DNA of 64,000 nucleotides from Histomonas meleagridis (Eukaryota > Parabasalia > Tritrichomonadida > Dientamoebidae). Under the pieces are notes generated by a model, which was not told where the DNA came from, did no database searches, and worked only from the letters and a program-made list of their open reading frames with translations. This document shows, in pieces, positions 29,401 to 37,131 of the stretch. How positions within the stretch are numbered: position 1 is the stretch's first letter; each line of letters opens with the position of its first letter. Position numbers and translations under genes: made by a program. The DNA lies in assembly GCA_020186115.1 (NCBI GenBank), contig WSYJ01000025.1:310001-374000 (forward strand), given 5' to 3'.

Positions 29401-31020
29401 CAATTGTAAAGCTAATATTGGTGTTTTAATAGCTTCGAATTGAGTTTGAATTGTGTTTAATAAAGTTGACTCTAAATTAGTACAAGATTCACAATATTCA
29501 TTAAATTTAGTATGCCAACTATTATCCGATACGTCAAATACATTACAATTACCTTCTTCAAGTTTCTTAAGTATACTAATATAAGAATCTTGAATTTCTT
29601 GTAATGAAGCCGAAATAGTATTACCTAAAGAACCAGGAAAAATTGGAATTGGTTCAATTTCAGTACCTTTTTTCCTAGTAAATTGTATAGTGTTTTGACA
29701 AATCTCTTTTAAATCTCCACACCTTGAAATAAATGCATCGAAATTAGCAAATAGTTCAGTGTGATCAAATTTCCACGCATTTGGATCTTTAGCTTGAACA
29801 GCTTTCATCGCTATTTCATAAGTTTTATTCCAACTTGATCCAACAGTTACAGCTATTGTTAATATTTCTAATCCATTATTAACATCCCCATCTAATTTAA
29901 ATACATTATCTAAGTTAATTTTAGATGTAATGAAATGCATAACTAAATCACTAACTCGTTTTAATAACGCTGACAATTGATTCTCATCTTGATAATATTG
30001 ACATCGTTCCCATATAAATCGAATTGCAAATAATATCTTCCGTAAATAAATGGTACAATCTGAGACTTCCCCATTAATTAATTGATTACATGGCTCAATT
30101 AATACTTGTAAATGTTGAATGATAGATTGCGCCATTGTACTTTCTTCTTTCATCTTTAAATAATGAGTTTGAAAATCAGTTAAATATCGAGATTTAACAT
30201 ACTTAAGAACTTCTATAACTTGTCGTGCTGGTGCACTTTCGATTTGTTGCTTTAGGAATTGTGAATTTTTATATCGGAAATTCCAATATTCAATCTCGGC
30301 AAGTGGTCCAACAGAATCATATTTAAATGGTACTTGCGTCTTAAGCTGAGAGGTCCATTGGATGACAACTGATTCAAGACGTTGAATAAGAGCTCTGTTT
30401 TGTGAACATTGTACAATGTTGGAGAGATCTTCTTGTGGAATATATAAAACTGTTTGCCCATAAAATAAATTGGCGGCTTCTGTGGCATACCCAAGAAATT
30501 TGTTCATCCCAGGCATAAGATCAGAACGAATTGACTCATGAAGATAATCCGATTTGACAAATAATGGCATCATGAAGCTTTCTAACGAGTTAAGTAATGT
30601 GTTAAGAGCTCGCCCATGAATTTGACCCCATTGAATTGAATTGGTAAGATCTTCAAAATTGATATCTTCTTGATTTCTTTTTAAAAAATATACAATTTCG
30701 CGTGTTTCAGGTGGTGGAGGAATGTCTGTAAGATAGAAGTGAGTCCCACGTATTGTGGCAAAGAGACGAAATTTATCAGATCCTGTTAAAAAATCATAAA
30801 CTGCTTGATCATGAATTTCTGTCCACATATTTTCTCCCTTAAATCCTGTTAATGTTATATGTGATTTAAACCAAGCAATTGCACGTTGAAATTCATCTCG
30901 TGATGAATTTAAATTTGAACTAAAATTATTTTGATCTATTTCACTGTTAGAAGTAACTTCAGATCTATTGGTTGAGTCATCATTTAATCTTTTAGATTCT
31001 GGGGATTGGGGATCTTCCAT
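17455..31020 (-). CDS. DNAH2: Axonemal dynein heavy chain, inner-arm I1-beta (DNAH2) type
   Basis: A single 4521-residue frame. The N-terminal tail covers about 1-1850. The motor follows, with AAA1 Walker A GPAGTGKTE near 1888 and FDEFNR after it, AAA2 GKTGSGKTT near 2168, AAA3 GNSGTGKTS near 2496 and AAA4 GLGGSGRQS near 2844. Then come the stalk coiled coil with its microtubule-binding tip (about 3050-3400), AAA5-6 and the C-terminal domain. The end (KCPAYIYPIRGGTSEKPS, then HWTKRGTALIL) most resembles DNAH2/I1-beta, which normally ends in a YYYPNR-type segment and HWIKRGTALL. This assigns it to the two-headed inner arm, which controls waveform. Four P-loop-like sites are preserved, AAA4 with GSGRQS. 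An AACGG site lies 14 nt before the ATG. It is unusually long for an uninterrupted frame but typical of intron-poor trichomonads. Confidence 0.85.
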   Translation of the reverse strand: MEDPQSPESKRLNDDSTNRSEVTSNSEIDQNNFSSNLNSSRDEFQRAIAWFKSHITLTGFKGENMWTEIHDQAVYDFLTGSDKFRLFATIRGTHFYLTDIPPPPETREIVYFLKRNQEDINFEDLTNSIQWGQIHGRALNTLLNSLESFMMPLFVKSDYLHESIRSDLMPGMNKFLGYATEAANLFYGQTVLYIPQEDLSNIVQCSQNRALIQRLESVVIQWTSQLKTQVPFKYDSVGPLAEIEYWNFRYKNSQFLKQQIESAPARQVIEVLKYVKSRYLTDFQTHYLKMKEESTMAQSIIQHLQVLIEPCNQLINGEVSDCTIYLRKILFAIRFIWERCQYYQDENQLSALLKRVSDLVMHFITSKINLDNVFKLDGDVNNGLEILTIAVTVGSSWNKTYEIAMKAVQAKDPNAWKFDHTELFANFDAFISRCGDLKEICQNTIQFTRKKGTEIEPIPIFPGSLGNTISASLQEIQDSYISILKKLEEGNCNVFDVSDNSWHTKFNEYCESCTNLESTLLNTIQTQFEAIKTPILALQLLEIFDSLAIRDRVKHIVSVKCGELWKLFEQEVISVRREFENLKTNPPIPIYQPIRSGTLLWAKSLLYRIQKPFELIEASSSWLPPFTYKNEIIESSKGIMSSIQDFIKNTFNDFHKNLQESIKLSLNKPVLMKPTSKSLRCNLDTQFIISTEESTRFLFMDYEISKVALELTQLRERNHLLSESVLLVVRDYNAIYECLSNEEQQLFTDHFKLIEQKIRNALIPKTIWANPQVVQTFVNTTVKDLHNLHIIIVGFKKTEKDIINVCKNISHINFIQLQQTNKHIYTLKEFNEVQNKQRQIAFDFIQENYQLASNTLISMFKQFTVSSLQVKEYWLNYLINIDHQIKISFKHAIIKSLNDIKHSITDETTQLFIAETNLLNDKCIIEPSYELINETIINLVKEIILISNDFAPLYWKLKDNINYKKEEEDYLSDSSSEENEVIEAEVTHFHSFYEEIEKDEEIQQIINEINTIIQIIDQPFKDHVNKWSKYYNIWGINKSEELQKIIETSKTLNDFETKINYYKNESIEIQNIKSLNIISFIRLDSSPLQNTLLSHCSDWINSLIKLLNKVSHDQLIHLYDMFKDNTIHLSKIPTTIPELSELLKYLSNIKEEIPKIENEFQPLNENFEALIKYEYEIDPKDSELLNSLTNKWNEFKEMVNSSEKQIEQYRDQFKKQHLTEVEEIRNLQVEMYNNFILDEPFKSSLGVENARNIIHKYQLQVKSLREREANLRPGCELFKLDPPVYKEISTVETDLGLLEQIWNLEDEWNIMWENWKKESFKNIDVSSMESAAQAHYKSILSLGIKNWDVCDSLTKKIQLFKRTMPLISNLKEPAIRQRHWNILMNEIGIQFDPYSDNFTLNNIFEMKFNEYSDKIATIAMIAQKEFEVEQGLEVINNRWETLHFDIQPHRNSYKVVGSDEIFEIIEKDQTSLSNFKATLSSMKEASVFIVFDQQPIMKLEQNLTKVLELLDFLLTVQRKWIYLESIFNGSESIRKQIPNEASEFGKVNTKWREVMEFLRRENTTALKGAQEHDIFKKLQEMNEKLEEIQKVLESFLETKRRLFPRFYFISNDDLLEIIGKQKDPKCVLPHLKKMFSAINSLKFDTITIDGKSQIHATQMISSEGEIVEFKPTVPIQGDVEKWLLDIEKEMRHSIRIQLGKCKTDLLKSNLQQKMQILTQDQYPGQVFLTSSQIKWTADCERALDLAQKSNVRITAQSHPLTQLIANQILYLGELTSLVRGELNSLLRKKVKALLIIEDHAKDVIQSMIQYGIKHEGQVTKDDFIWLMQLRFYWLKEESKCQIQQTFSQFNYDEEYIGNNPRLVITPLTDRCYLTLTSALHFNCGGNPQGPAGTGKTETVKDLAKALGKFCIVYNCSEGLDFKSMGNIFNGLAQTGAWSCFDEFNRIEVEVLSVVAQEVSRLLDAIASNALEVCLEHTFVPLNRTCGIFVTMNPGYAGRSELPDNLKTLLRPISMMVPDSSLIVKIELMSEGIGASESLARKIVTLYDLAKRQLSKQDHYDFGLRAIKSVLIQAGKIKREFSEQSDELILYRALYDMNIAKFIAEDKPLFQSIMNDLFPGITLEKKPQSTLEQAIIESIAEKYLQPEPGLIEKILQLYDTMQTRHGNMLVGKTGSGKTTNWKILSKALKKIGINVIKFILNPKALSLNELYGCYDLNTRQWSEGVLSTLIKEASTMESDDLRWVIFDGPVDTMWIESMNSVLDDNKVLTLINSSRISLPPQVGLLFEVEDLSVASPATVSRCGMIYMDESIISYKSYIESWILKTIDNEKHRNKITTLIHKFLIPFIDFKHQVLHDIISTNDLNLVISFCNLYEILATPENGLDPSDELQFDPMIEIWFWFCLVWSVGGLLDEESRKEADLWVRELESPFPPKDTIYDYYVDINKHCLSSWEDKLSSTWKRPPNTPFNKILVPTIDTLRNSFILQTAIQGKKNILFIGNSGTGKTSFIENTFLNNLDSNTSSMTINLSSRTTSNKLQQIIENGFEIRTKGTFYPIGGKHLVVFIDDFNMPQRDLFGSQPPLELLRQWIETNSWYDREKCTLKKLLDMQIVGAMCPPSGGRQPISNRLKSKFILISVPQPNDSQLKRIYTLLLENHLNNFSDEVKSIIEPITNATLDLYQSILKNFLPTPKKCHYIFNLRDMNKVYQGLLDSNTTYFDDRNSFIKLWCHECYRVFSDRLIDNEDHQLFDRLIQNQLNITLSTTFTALFKDLGEPTPHGAFVQEGLDFPYKEYPDIEELRKFLNEQLIDYNETGNRVPMNLVMFKEAIYHICRIMRIIGRQFGHALLIGLGGSGRQSLTRLATHILGYEFYQIQMSKNYNEKDFHEDMKKLMDMTAIEQKKVVFYFQDTQIIQESFMEDINSLLSSGQIPNLFEDDEIQQRCESMRTEAKKNHLIETTQSLFDLYIQKSKENLHIILAMSPSGNGLRNRVRMYPPIVNNTTINWFNEWPEDALLSVANNLMKDIEFVEVEEENKEELKQKIIKSFVEFHKISNKDCIKMKTQLKRPFQLTPTTFLEFINNYCNLLTKKRIEIQHKSDIYRNGLNTLISTRQEIEKMSIDLEKKKQSVSASQAQCEQMTEKMFHDQNQMKEQEKLVNLDTEQLAKDEARILEKQQKAELAYAQAKPVLDAADEALQKIKSNITQIHEIAKYTSFHGAIASIVEALMVLLGKPTGTAAAKAEMKDPSFCQNLQKFPKEEISKATLKKLGRYMRMNDLNPKIAANSSRAGALLAEWINAMYKFGVIYQDVHPLQEEVSRIQAEYDEKKREMQIKQDRLKQLRLELEMLRKQREEVNATREKLQNEAQETEIRLERANHLINGLIGERTRWEETIKNFDQLTKWLPGDCFLSSAFLCYSGPFPSDYRQSLMQKWKKYIRTQKIIFNPNFNVSTFLNEPIDIQNWHVYGLSQDEFSEENATLVLHGERWPLCIDPQNQANKWIKLMYKDNLQILTTKKPNYINILELALQNGQPCLLQDITEDIDPSLMPILNREFIKRGTQKMFKLGGNRLVKLNPKFKLFITTKMSNPNLTPEITSKTTIVNFSVKEQGLEEQMLGIVVGKERPDLESEKVRLVTQMTLDKQTLHETEQQILQLLASKESHELLNDDALVGTLENSKTLSQNINEKLKSAADTEKKIDLAREGYRSVAIRASSLFFVLSDLAYIDPMYQFSLDSYITLFSHSLIRAQHSDDINERNENIKSVHTLAVYNNTCRALFEKHKLLFSFCLAIQIQKIGEQRNQNKINQEEYLYFLRGPTNINISENIDTKPEWLGEHEWESIIGLNQLPTFEGISTSFEQYNDDWYEWYQEQEPELLPFPGEWTRKCNLLQSMIIIKCLRPDRILSCIRTYIIQTLGQEFIIPPTLDFNSVLKDSDCYTPILFVLSPGVDPLIQLKQFVIQNKKVDEFHDLALGQGQSEAAKQLILEGSQKGWWIYLGNCHLMLSWMEEFEGLIEEISLTKINDEFRLWISSDPNPKFPISILQKSIKITTESPTGIRANMIEMFNTLNAETFDKASNNYKTLIFTLCFFHSIIIERRKFLNLGWNIPYSFNRSDFEISTKVISKILDISNNNKISWEALRFLIGDINYGGRITDEYDQRLLNVYINQYFCPELINTQNYQLSTNTSYYVPDPTSLNDYIQYVNKLPTNDLPDAFGQHPNADISKLIKESNALLSTILSLQPTNVSTIGASREEIVLQIAKDILLNIPLKINVPRIKNQNQQMNDPLKIVLYQEIKRYNKLIEVIRNSLERLIKGIQGLVVMSNELDIIFQCLYDNIVPNLWKNTYPSLMNLSSWTKDLTKRINFFKKWLEKGEPSAFWLGRFTYPTSFLTAVLQRVARIKHISIDQLEWSFNVMETRSIHELQQQGKIPNEGVLIRGLYLEGANWSKKKGILTNQKPLQLSCEMPIVHFLPVEKSKAVKKGVYKCPAYIYPIRGGTSEKPSLILPVDLPTELPPEHWTKRGTALILCKP

Positions 31021-31033
31021 TTAAATTTGTTCA

Positions 31034-31038
31034 AACGG
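31034..31038 (+). promoter_or_regulatory. Myb-type AACGG site in the dynein promoter
   Basis: AAACGGTC lies 14 nt before the dynein ATG (31020), with a TTAACCGTA sequence a further 17 nt upstream. It is one of a series of AACGG cores near start codons in this window. Confidence 0.3.
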
Positions 31039-31136
31039 TCACAAAAAACGTATTTAACCGTAAATGAAAGAAACAAAAGAGTAAAAAATGAACATGATGC
31101 AAATAGTTGTGATATCCAAAATTATTAAAATGAATA

Positions 31137-31226
31137 GTTTTTGCATTAACATCAATTCCTTTATCTTCAAGTAATTTTACTATTTCTATATTGTTGTTTT
31201 TAACTGCTATATGAAGTGATGTTTCA
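31137..31226 (-). pseudogene. Fragment of one ankyrin repeat
   Basis: On the minus strand these bases translate without interruption as part of an ankyrin repeat: TSLHIAVKNNNIEIVKLLED followed by KGIDVNAKT. No flanking repeat is preserved. It matches the DUF3447/ankyrin relics at 35.4-36.8, 55.2-55.8 and 57.2-57.5 kb. Confidence 0.65.
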
Positions 31227-31227
31227 A

Positions 31228-31285
31228 ATTATTAAAACATATATAAAATTATTAAAACATAATCCAAATTATTAAAACATATTTT
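31228..31285. repeat. Short AT-rich tandem repeat
   Basis: Three close copies of an AAATTATTAAAACATA-like unit occur directly after the ankyrin fragment. The rest of the spacer up to 31397 shows nothing else. Confidence 0.5.
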
Positions 31286-31397
31286 AAATCGAATAAAAAA
31301 AATTCTCAAAAAGGAAATACAACAATAAATAGATGTTAATATTAAAAAATAATTAATTCAAACATTACATTTATTAAATTGATCTATCAAACCGCAA

Positions 31398-34307
31398 TTA
31401 TACCAATTTTTCCAATTTACATGCATATCTTTGTATCCTTTCGTTTTTTGATTTCGTAAACTTTGCGAATATTTTTTTCGCGTTAATTCTTTTCAAGTAT
31501 TCGCACGCGTCTTTATACTGGCAGAACACCGCAATCGGCAAAATTGTTTTTCCCTCTAATTCGGGGAAATTTTCCAATGATGAAACCAGCAGTTCCAAGC
31601 ACCCATTAAGGATCAACTTGGAAACGTATTTATCCGATTTCCTTACGATGTTTGCCAATAATCCCGCAGCGTTTTCCACTGCTTTCGCATCGTCCGAAGT
31701 TAGAATCGACTTAACATCATCGATATTTTCCATTATTAAGTCGCTAACTTCAGGTGACCAAAACAAAACATTTCCAAGTGCAAATGCAGCCAATTTCCGA
31801 CAATTAGCTTCATTGCCGCCTAAATTCTTTATTAAAAATGGTACGATTGTCTTAATGTATTGATCAGGCAAAGCTTCATACTTACAAATGTTCCCAATAA
31901 AGTCAATTGTTCTTGATCGAATTTGATGTACATCGGATTGTATAGCACGTTCTGCCAAGTTTAATGCGCCACACTCATTCAAAGCTGGTAAAAAGTCTTT
32001 AGAAAGCCTTGCGAGATGTGACGCTATTATCATCCCGGACTCAACCGCCAAATCAACAGAAAAAATTGAATTCAGCATTTCGGTTGCTTCCTCGATCAAT
32101 AAACGGGTCGGTTGCTTGAACGATAGAATGATTTGAACTAAAACTATGACAACGTTTGGGGGCACATCGGGTCCCATATCGCAGATCAAGCTCGAAATCG
32201 ACAATATGATACCATTTTCACATAAGGGCTCCACTATATATTGGTTTGACTTCTCGGATAATATATTTAAAACATATTCACTAATTATGTTAGCACAAGA
32301 CGGCTTCGAAAAAAACGAAATGAAACTTGTCAAATATTTGATGCTCTTTTCAGGCTGTAAAGCAAAGATAGAAGATAAGAGCGAAGGCTGATGGAACGGT
32401 ATTAATTTTATAATGTATTTTGAACATGGCTCGAGAAATTCTTCTTGAATTGGTATATGACAAAATGGTGAAGATAAAACAGTGCCATAACATAATATCT
32501 CAGACTCCGTTTTAGGTTCCATTGATCCGATTAACAAAAAGTTTTGAAGTCGTTCATATATTCCATGCTTCCCTTTAAATACCATTTGTAAGAATGTTGG
32601 CAATGTTGATAATGATTCACGCACAGAATAACGATTTGAAAACTCTTCCATTTGAGACAACGGATAAATTGACACTGCTATGAATGATAAAGCAGCAGAG
32701 AACAGACAAAATTCTTCAATAGTTTTAATGTTTGAAGAAACGATTTGATCAAAAGTTTCCAAAAACTTGGAGAATGGTTGAATATAATGTATCGCATCAT
32801 TATTTGCTTCAATGATTTTCGACAGTATCGAAAACGCTGAACATCGTATTAATATTGATGTTTTGGTATATATTGCGGATGTTAATATCGGTATAATTTG
32901 TGGTGAGAATGAGCCGGAGAAACTTTTTAACATTATTTCGGAGTTCTGTGAGAAAAACGACATTAAGACAAATGTCTTTTCGATTATTTCTTCATCAGAA
33001 GAAAACAAGAAACTTAATAATGAGTCTCTTAACTTTTTGCTTTTCTTTTCGTCGATTTTTAAGTCGCCGATTTGTGTATCGATTGAGTTAATAACATTTT
33101 TCGAATATGGTATAGCTAAAAGTTGTACGAAAAATGTTATTGATAATGGTATCATATTATTCGTACCGAATAATGAAATCGATGATGAAAAATAAGGCGA
33201 AAATTTTTCGCTTTCTTTCTTGAGTAAATTAGTCGCTAATATTAACGTTTGTTCTAAAATGGAATTGTTCGATATAAACGATTCGAAATGTAACGCAAAA
33301 GTTGTGGCTAATGGTGAATCAGATGAAATGTCTTTTTCGATTAAATACTTCAGAGCTTGTGATAATTCATCATTAGAATGTTCTGATGGATTCATAAAGA
33401 TCATTTGGTAATCAGGAATTTTCGATTTAGGGGGATGGAATTTAAGCTTTCGTGAGCCTAAAAGGGAATCATGTATAGCCTTTTCGAATTGCTTGGTCTT
33501 AAATTGCATCACGTGATCATCAAATTGATCTAATTGAACATTAGCGATAAACGGATCAGATATTAATTCTTGACACGAAACTCGTTTGGAGGGATCCTTT
33601 TGTAACATGCGATTAAGAAACTTTTTGAACTGCGGCGATATTTCGTCAGGATATTGGATGGGTGAACTAACGATCATTTGAATTAACTTATAAATTGAAT
33701 TGGTATAAAATGGTGGTTTCCCATAATATAGTTCATACAATATGACACCTAATGCCCATATGTCAACTTTTTCGTCATATTGTTGTTCTTGAACAAGTTC
33801 GGGTGCCATGTATAATGGTGTGCCTTTAATGGATGTAAGTACTAATGTAGTCTGTGAAAGAGCTCGGGCAAAACCAAAATCACATAATTTGAGCGAACTT
33901 TTGTTCGCAATTAAAATATTTTGTGGTTTCATATCTCTATGGATAATATGTTTGGAATGAAGATGGGCTAAAGCAGAAACTAGCTGAGCTGCTATGTTCT
34001 TTAGAACACTTTCAGGGAGTGTTTGATTATCATCAATAACTTGGAATAAATCTCCTCGAGCTAACTCAGAAACAACGCAAAAATCTGTATCAGTCTCGAA
34101 AACATGAAGCATGCGCATGACGTTTGGATGATTTACTTTTTGGAGAAGGTCAATTTCTCGTCGGAAAGATTGTATATCATCAGGAGTTTGACCTAATTTA
34201 TTTATCATTTTAATCGCTACTATCCTCCCTGTATGCTTCCTTCTTGCTTTGTAAACACGTCCAAACGATCCTTCACCAATTTGATTGATTAAATAATAAT
34301 CTTCCAT
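31398..34307 (-). CDS. STK36: Fused/STK36-like protein kinase with armadillo-type C-terminus
   Basis: About 969 residues from ATG at 34307. The kinase domain (about 1-255) starts MEDYYLINQIGEGSFGRVYK and has VAIK (Lys33), HRDMKPQN, DFGFA and GTPLYMAPEL. All catalytic residues are present, and the N-terminus is close to the Fused family. The remainder is helical and HEAT/armadillo-like. Fused kinases are needed for the central pair of motile cilia in several eukaryotes, and in animals they also act in Hedgehog signalling; only the ciliary role would apply here. The frame is open 32 codons further upstream, but kinase homology begins exactly at this Met. It lies on the same strand just upstream of the dynein gene, with a 380-bp spacer. 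Confidence 0.85.
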   Translation of the reverse strand: MEDYYLINQIGEGSFGRVYKARRKHTGRIVAIKMINKLGQTPDDIQSFRREIDLLQKVNHPNVMRMLHVFETDTDFCVVSELARGDLFQVIDDNQTLPESVLKNIAAQLVSALAHLHSKHIIHRDMKPQNILIANKSSLKLCDFGFARALSQTTLVLTSIKGTPLYMAPELVQEQQYDEKVDIWALGVILYELYYGKPPFYTNSIYKLIQMIVSSPIQYPDEISPQFKKFLNRMLQKDPSKRVSCQELISDPFIANVQLDQFDDHVMQFKTKQFEKAIHDSLLGSRKLKFHPPKSKIPDYQMIFMNPSEHSNDELSQALKYLIEKDISSDSPLATTFALHFESFISNNSILEQTLILATNLLKKESEKFSPYFSSSISLFGTNNMIPLSITFFVQLLAIPYSKNVINSIDTQIGDLKIDEKKSKKLRDSLLSFLFSSDEEIIEKTFVLMSFFSQNSEIMLKSFSGSFSPQIIPILTSAIYTKTSILIRCSAFSILSKIIEANNDAIHYIQPFSKFLETFDQIVSSNIKTIEEFCLFSAALSFIAVSIYPLSQMEEFSNRYSVRESLSTLPTFLQMVFKGKHGIYERLQNFLLIGSMEPKTESEILCYGTVLSSPFCHIPIQEEFLEPCSKYIIKLIPFHQPSLLSSIFALQPEKSIKYLTSFISFFSKPSCANIISEYVLNILSEKSNQYIVEPLCENGIILSISSLICDMGPDVPPNVVIVLVQIILSFKQPTRLLIEEATEMLNSIFSVDLAVESGMIIASHLARLSKDFLPALNECGALNLAERAIQSDVHQIRSRTIDFIGNICKYEALPDQYIKTIVPFLIKNLGGNEANCRKLAAFALGNVLFWSPEVSDLIMENIDDVKSILTSDDAKAVENAAGLLANIVRKSDKYVSKLILNGCLELLVSSLENFPELEGKTILPIAVFCQYKDACEYLKRINAKKIFAKFTKSKNERIQRYACKLEKLV

Positions 34308-35454
34308 GGAAGACTTGCGTATGGATGAAGTACACTTTTTGAATTGAAAACTGCGTGTGATATGGGGTAGCCCCAAATTTATTGGAACGTTCAAAATGAT
34401 CATTAATCTAGATGACTTTCAAACGACATATCTGCCTTGTAATATATTATAAGCTCTAAAAAATTTATAAAAAGATAATCAAAAAGCAGTAACACTTAAA
34501 AAATGATTTTATTTCGAATATATGAAATTTATTTATTCAAATAAAATGAAACAAAGTCACATTTGTTCAATGAAATTTTCTTCTTGAAGGTCAACCGCAA
34601 ATGGATCTTCAGCAATACTTGTTAGAAAAATTCATGTTCCAAATGTATTCGTGGTCTCTCTACAAAATACCAATAAAACAGCAATAAAGCTGGAAATTAT
34701 TCATATAAATAATCATATAGTTATTTATTAGTGATTTGCTTTGCTAAATTACATTGATAATGAGATGAAATTTAAAATTCATTTATTGTCATATAAAATT
34801 AATAATTTTTAGGTTTCATAGAATAAAAACAACCAATGTATTTAAAAAAAAGCTTTTTTTATTTGATTTTAAGAAAGAATTATAAGATACTTAGAAATAC
34901 ATTCCATGATTTTTCATTTTTCCTTAATGAAAAGTAGAATCAAAATTTTATCCCGATTTACAGAAAATCGCATGTTTTATTATTCTAAATTATTTTATAT
35001 TAACACCTGTGCCTGCTCATGTTTTTCAAGACATATCCCAAATTCTTAAATTTGAATATTATTAGAATTGTTCTGTAATTGATCCATTATTTTGAAATGT
35101 AAATTAGTTTACATATATATTTATTAAGTTAGTTCGCAATTTTTGCTTAAGTTTTCATTAAAACAACAAGAAAAAATAATGCAATTTGTTGAATCATTTT
35201 TCGGTATGGCTATACATTATTATATTACATCATTTTGCAAAATGCAAATGAAATTAATTCGAATATTGCGATTAGTTATATATCAATATTCTTATTAGTT
35301 TCGAATACTTAAGAACTTTTTCTCTCAATTAAATTACATTTGCAAGCAAATCCAATAATAAAAAATATATATTTATTTGCTATTATAGTAATAGATTTAA
35401 TATCATTTTGGTTTTAATGTCGATTTAGTGTCGAATATTAAGTTTAATTATTTT
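34308..35454. other. Degraded intergenic region
   Basis: More than 1 kb of AT-rich sequence without an intact gene. It contains a BspA-tail relic at 34557-34640 and the promoter of the kinase gene at its left edge. No further structure was recognised. Confidence 0.5.
34557..34640 (-). pseudogene. Relic of a BspA-like protein tail
   Basis: The minus strand reads SIAEDPFAVDLQEENFIEQM followed by a stop. This matches the cytoplasmic end of the intact BspA-like protein (EDPFAEDFKENKYFSNL and stop). A hydrophobic stretch lies upstream in the same direction, but no leucine-rich repeats were found, so only the 3' end survives. Confidence 0.6.
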
Positions 35455-36801
35455 TGTTCAAGTAATTTAACTATTTCTGTAAAACCATTAAAAGATGCCA
35501 ACATAAGTGCTGATTTAAATAATTTAAATGATTTCCAAATATTATTTTGAAATTCTAAATTATTATTAATATAAGTTTCAAATATAACAAATTAATATTT
35601 TTAGCATTAATATCAATTCTTTCTTGTTCAAGAAGTAATTTAACTATTTCTATATGACCATTTGAAGATGCATACATAAGTGCTGTTTTAAATAATTTAA
35701 ATCATTTCCAAATATTATTTTGAAATAGAAAATAAAACGAATAAATATCTTTAGCATTAATATCAATTCCATCTTGCTTTAAAATGTATTCAACAAGTTC
35801 AATATTTATTGATTCAGCTGAAAATACCAATATATCATGGGGAATTGTATGATCTCTAAGAAAATATTTAACTAAAAAAATATTTCCAATCATTGCTGAT
35901 TCATTAACAATATCATCATTGATTTTCATTCCTTCTTTAAGTAAAAATGAAAATATTTCATAATTATGATATAAAATACAAAGCTTTCCTAATTCATCTA
36001 AATTATTAATTTCTTTTAATTTATTATCATAAAAATATTTAAAGATATCATTCCAATGAAATTCAATTGCTGCTTCATATGCTTTATCAAATGATGAATG
36101 ATTTTGTTCACACAAATGAATGATTTCTTCATTTCCACCTGCAACTGCATATTTACCTGTGTTATTTACGTTTGCATTGTTAATAAGTAAATACTTAAAA
36201 CATTTAACAGAAGAAAAAAATGCTGCATAATCAATTAATGTAACATTCTTTTGATTAATAAATGAACATCTTTCATAAAGTGATGGCTCAATTTTTTGAT
36301 TAAAATTAAAATTTTGTTGCGATGATATTTCTTGAAGTTTTTCTATTTCATCATTTCGAATTATTTTTGCAATTTCATTTGGATTATGTCCTTCTCTAAT
36401 TAATTTCTTATGTAATTCCCAATCATTCTTTGGTGAAAAGTATAACATCAGGAATTTCATCATAAGATGCTCGATTATTTGAAGTAAATGAGTAGATTTT
36501 TTAATTGAATAAACAAGTTTTCCAATAGCAATTACATGTAAATAATAAAATTCATGACTTTTATTTGTATTTAAAAGTGAAAGCAAAAGAAAACTTTGCT
36601 CTACATATAATTCGATAAAGAGTGATAAAGTATATCTAATGTCAGAACCCCAGTGTTCAAATTATATGAAGAAAAATATTTATTATGAGAAGAAAATCCT
36701 TTAATTCCAATATTGTATATTTTCAATATTATCGAAAACAGTATAATTTTATATATCCATTCATCTTCTTCCCTCTTCAAAAATAAGTTATTTCCAACCA
36801 T
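35455..36801 (-). pseudogene. Broken DUF3447/ankyrin-repeat gene
   Basis: The long central frame (about 36586-35702) encodes the DUF3447-type region (FNQKIEPSLYERCSFINQ, then LIDYAAFFSSVKCFKYLLIN) and ankyrin repeats (LVEYILKQDGIDINAKD). Its N-terminal part lies in another frame at 36801-36655. The two are joined only by a frameshift near 36655, after which FEHWGSDIRYTLSLFIELY continues in the central frame. At the 3' end a TGA near 35700 interrupts the frame, where a sister copy has TCA. Beyond it a further repeat (TALMYASSNGHIEIVKLL) and another frame-broken copy can be followed to about 35455. It is clearly a dead member of the expanded trichomonad ankyrin family. Confidence 0.75.
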
Positions 36802-37131
36802 TTGTACTTATAGGTGCAGCTATGAGGTATCATTTAGATAACAAATTATTTTTTTATTCTCAATAAAATATTTTCATTATCAACAAATTAAATCAAATTT
36901 TATCTTTCTGCATATCGATAACAAATTTATTATTTTTCTGTTTATTCATTTTTTTACAAAATATTTCATTATCAAAGGAAAGCATTTACAATAGCAAATT
37001 CTCATTCTATCACCGGCTGTAATTTTCTAATATTTTCTGTTACGACTTCTTTTTTCATCAGGCAGTACCATAACATCTCTCCACAATGTGTTCCAATCAT
37101 TTATTTTTTTTTTCTCTTTCACTACTTCAAT
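36802..37131. other. AT-rich spacer
   Basis: I see no gene, RNA or repeat here. It separates two decayed genes. Confidence 0.4.

Noticed and set aside
17455-31020. Cytoplasmic dynein as identity of the heavy chain
   Set aside because: Its length and especially the C-terminal PIRGGTSEKPS...HWTKRGTALIL segment fit axonemal DNAH2-type chains better than cytoplasmic ones.
32812-33195. Plus-strand frame of 127 codons opposite the Fused-like kinase
   Set aside because: It is a shadow of the minus-strand coding sequence in the helical C-terminal part; no family pattern or promoter supports it.
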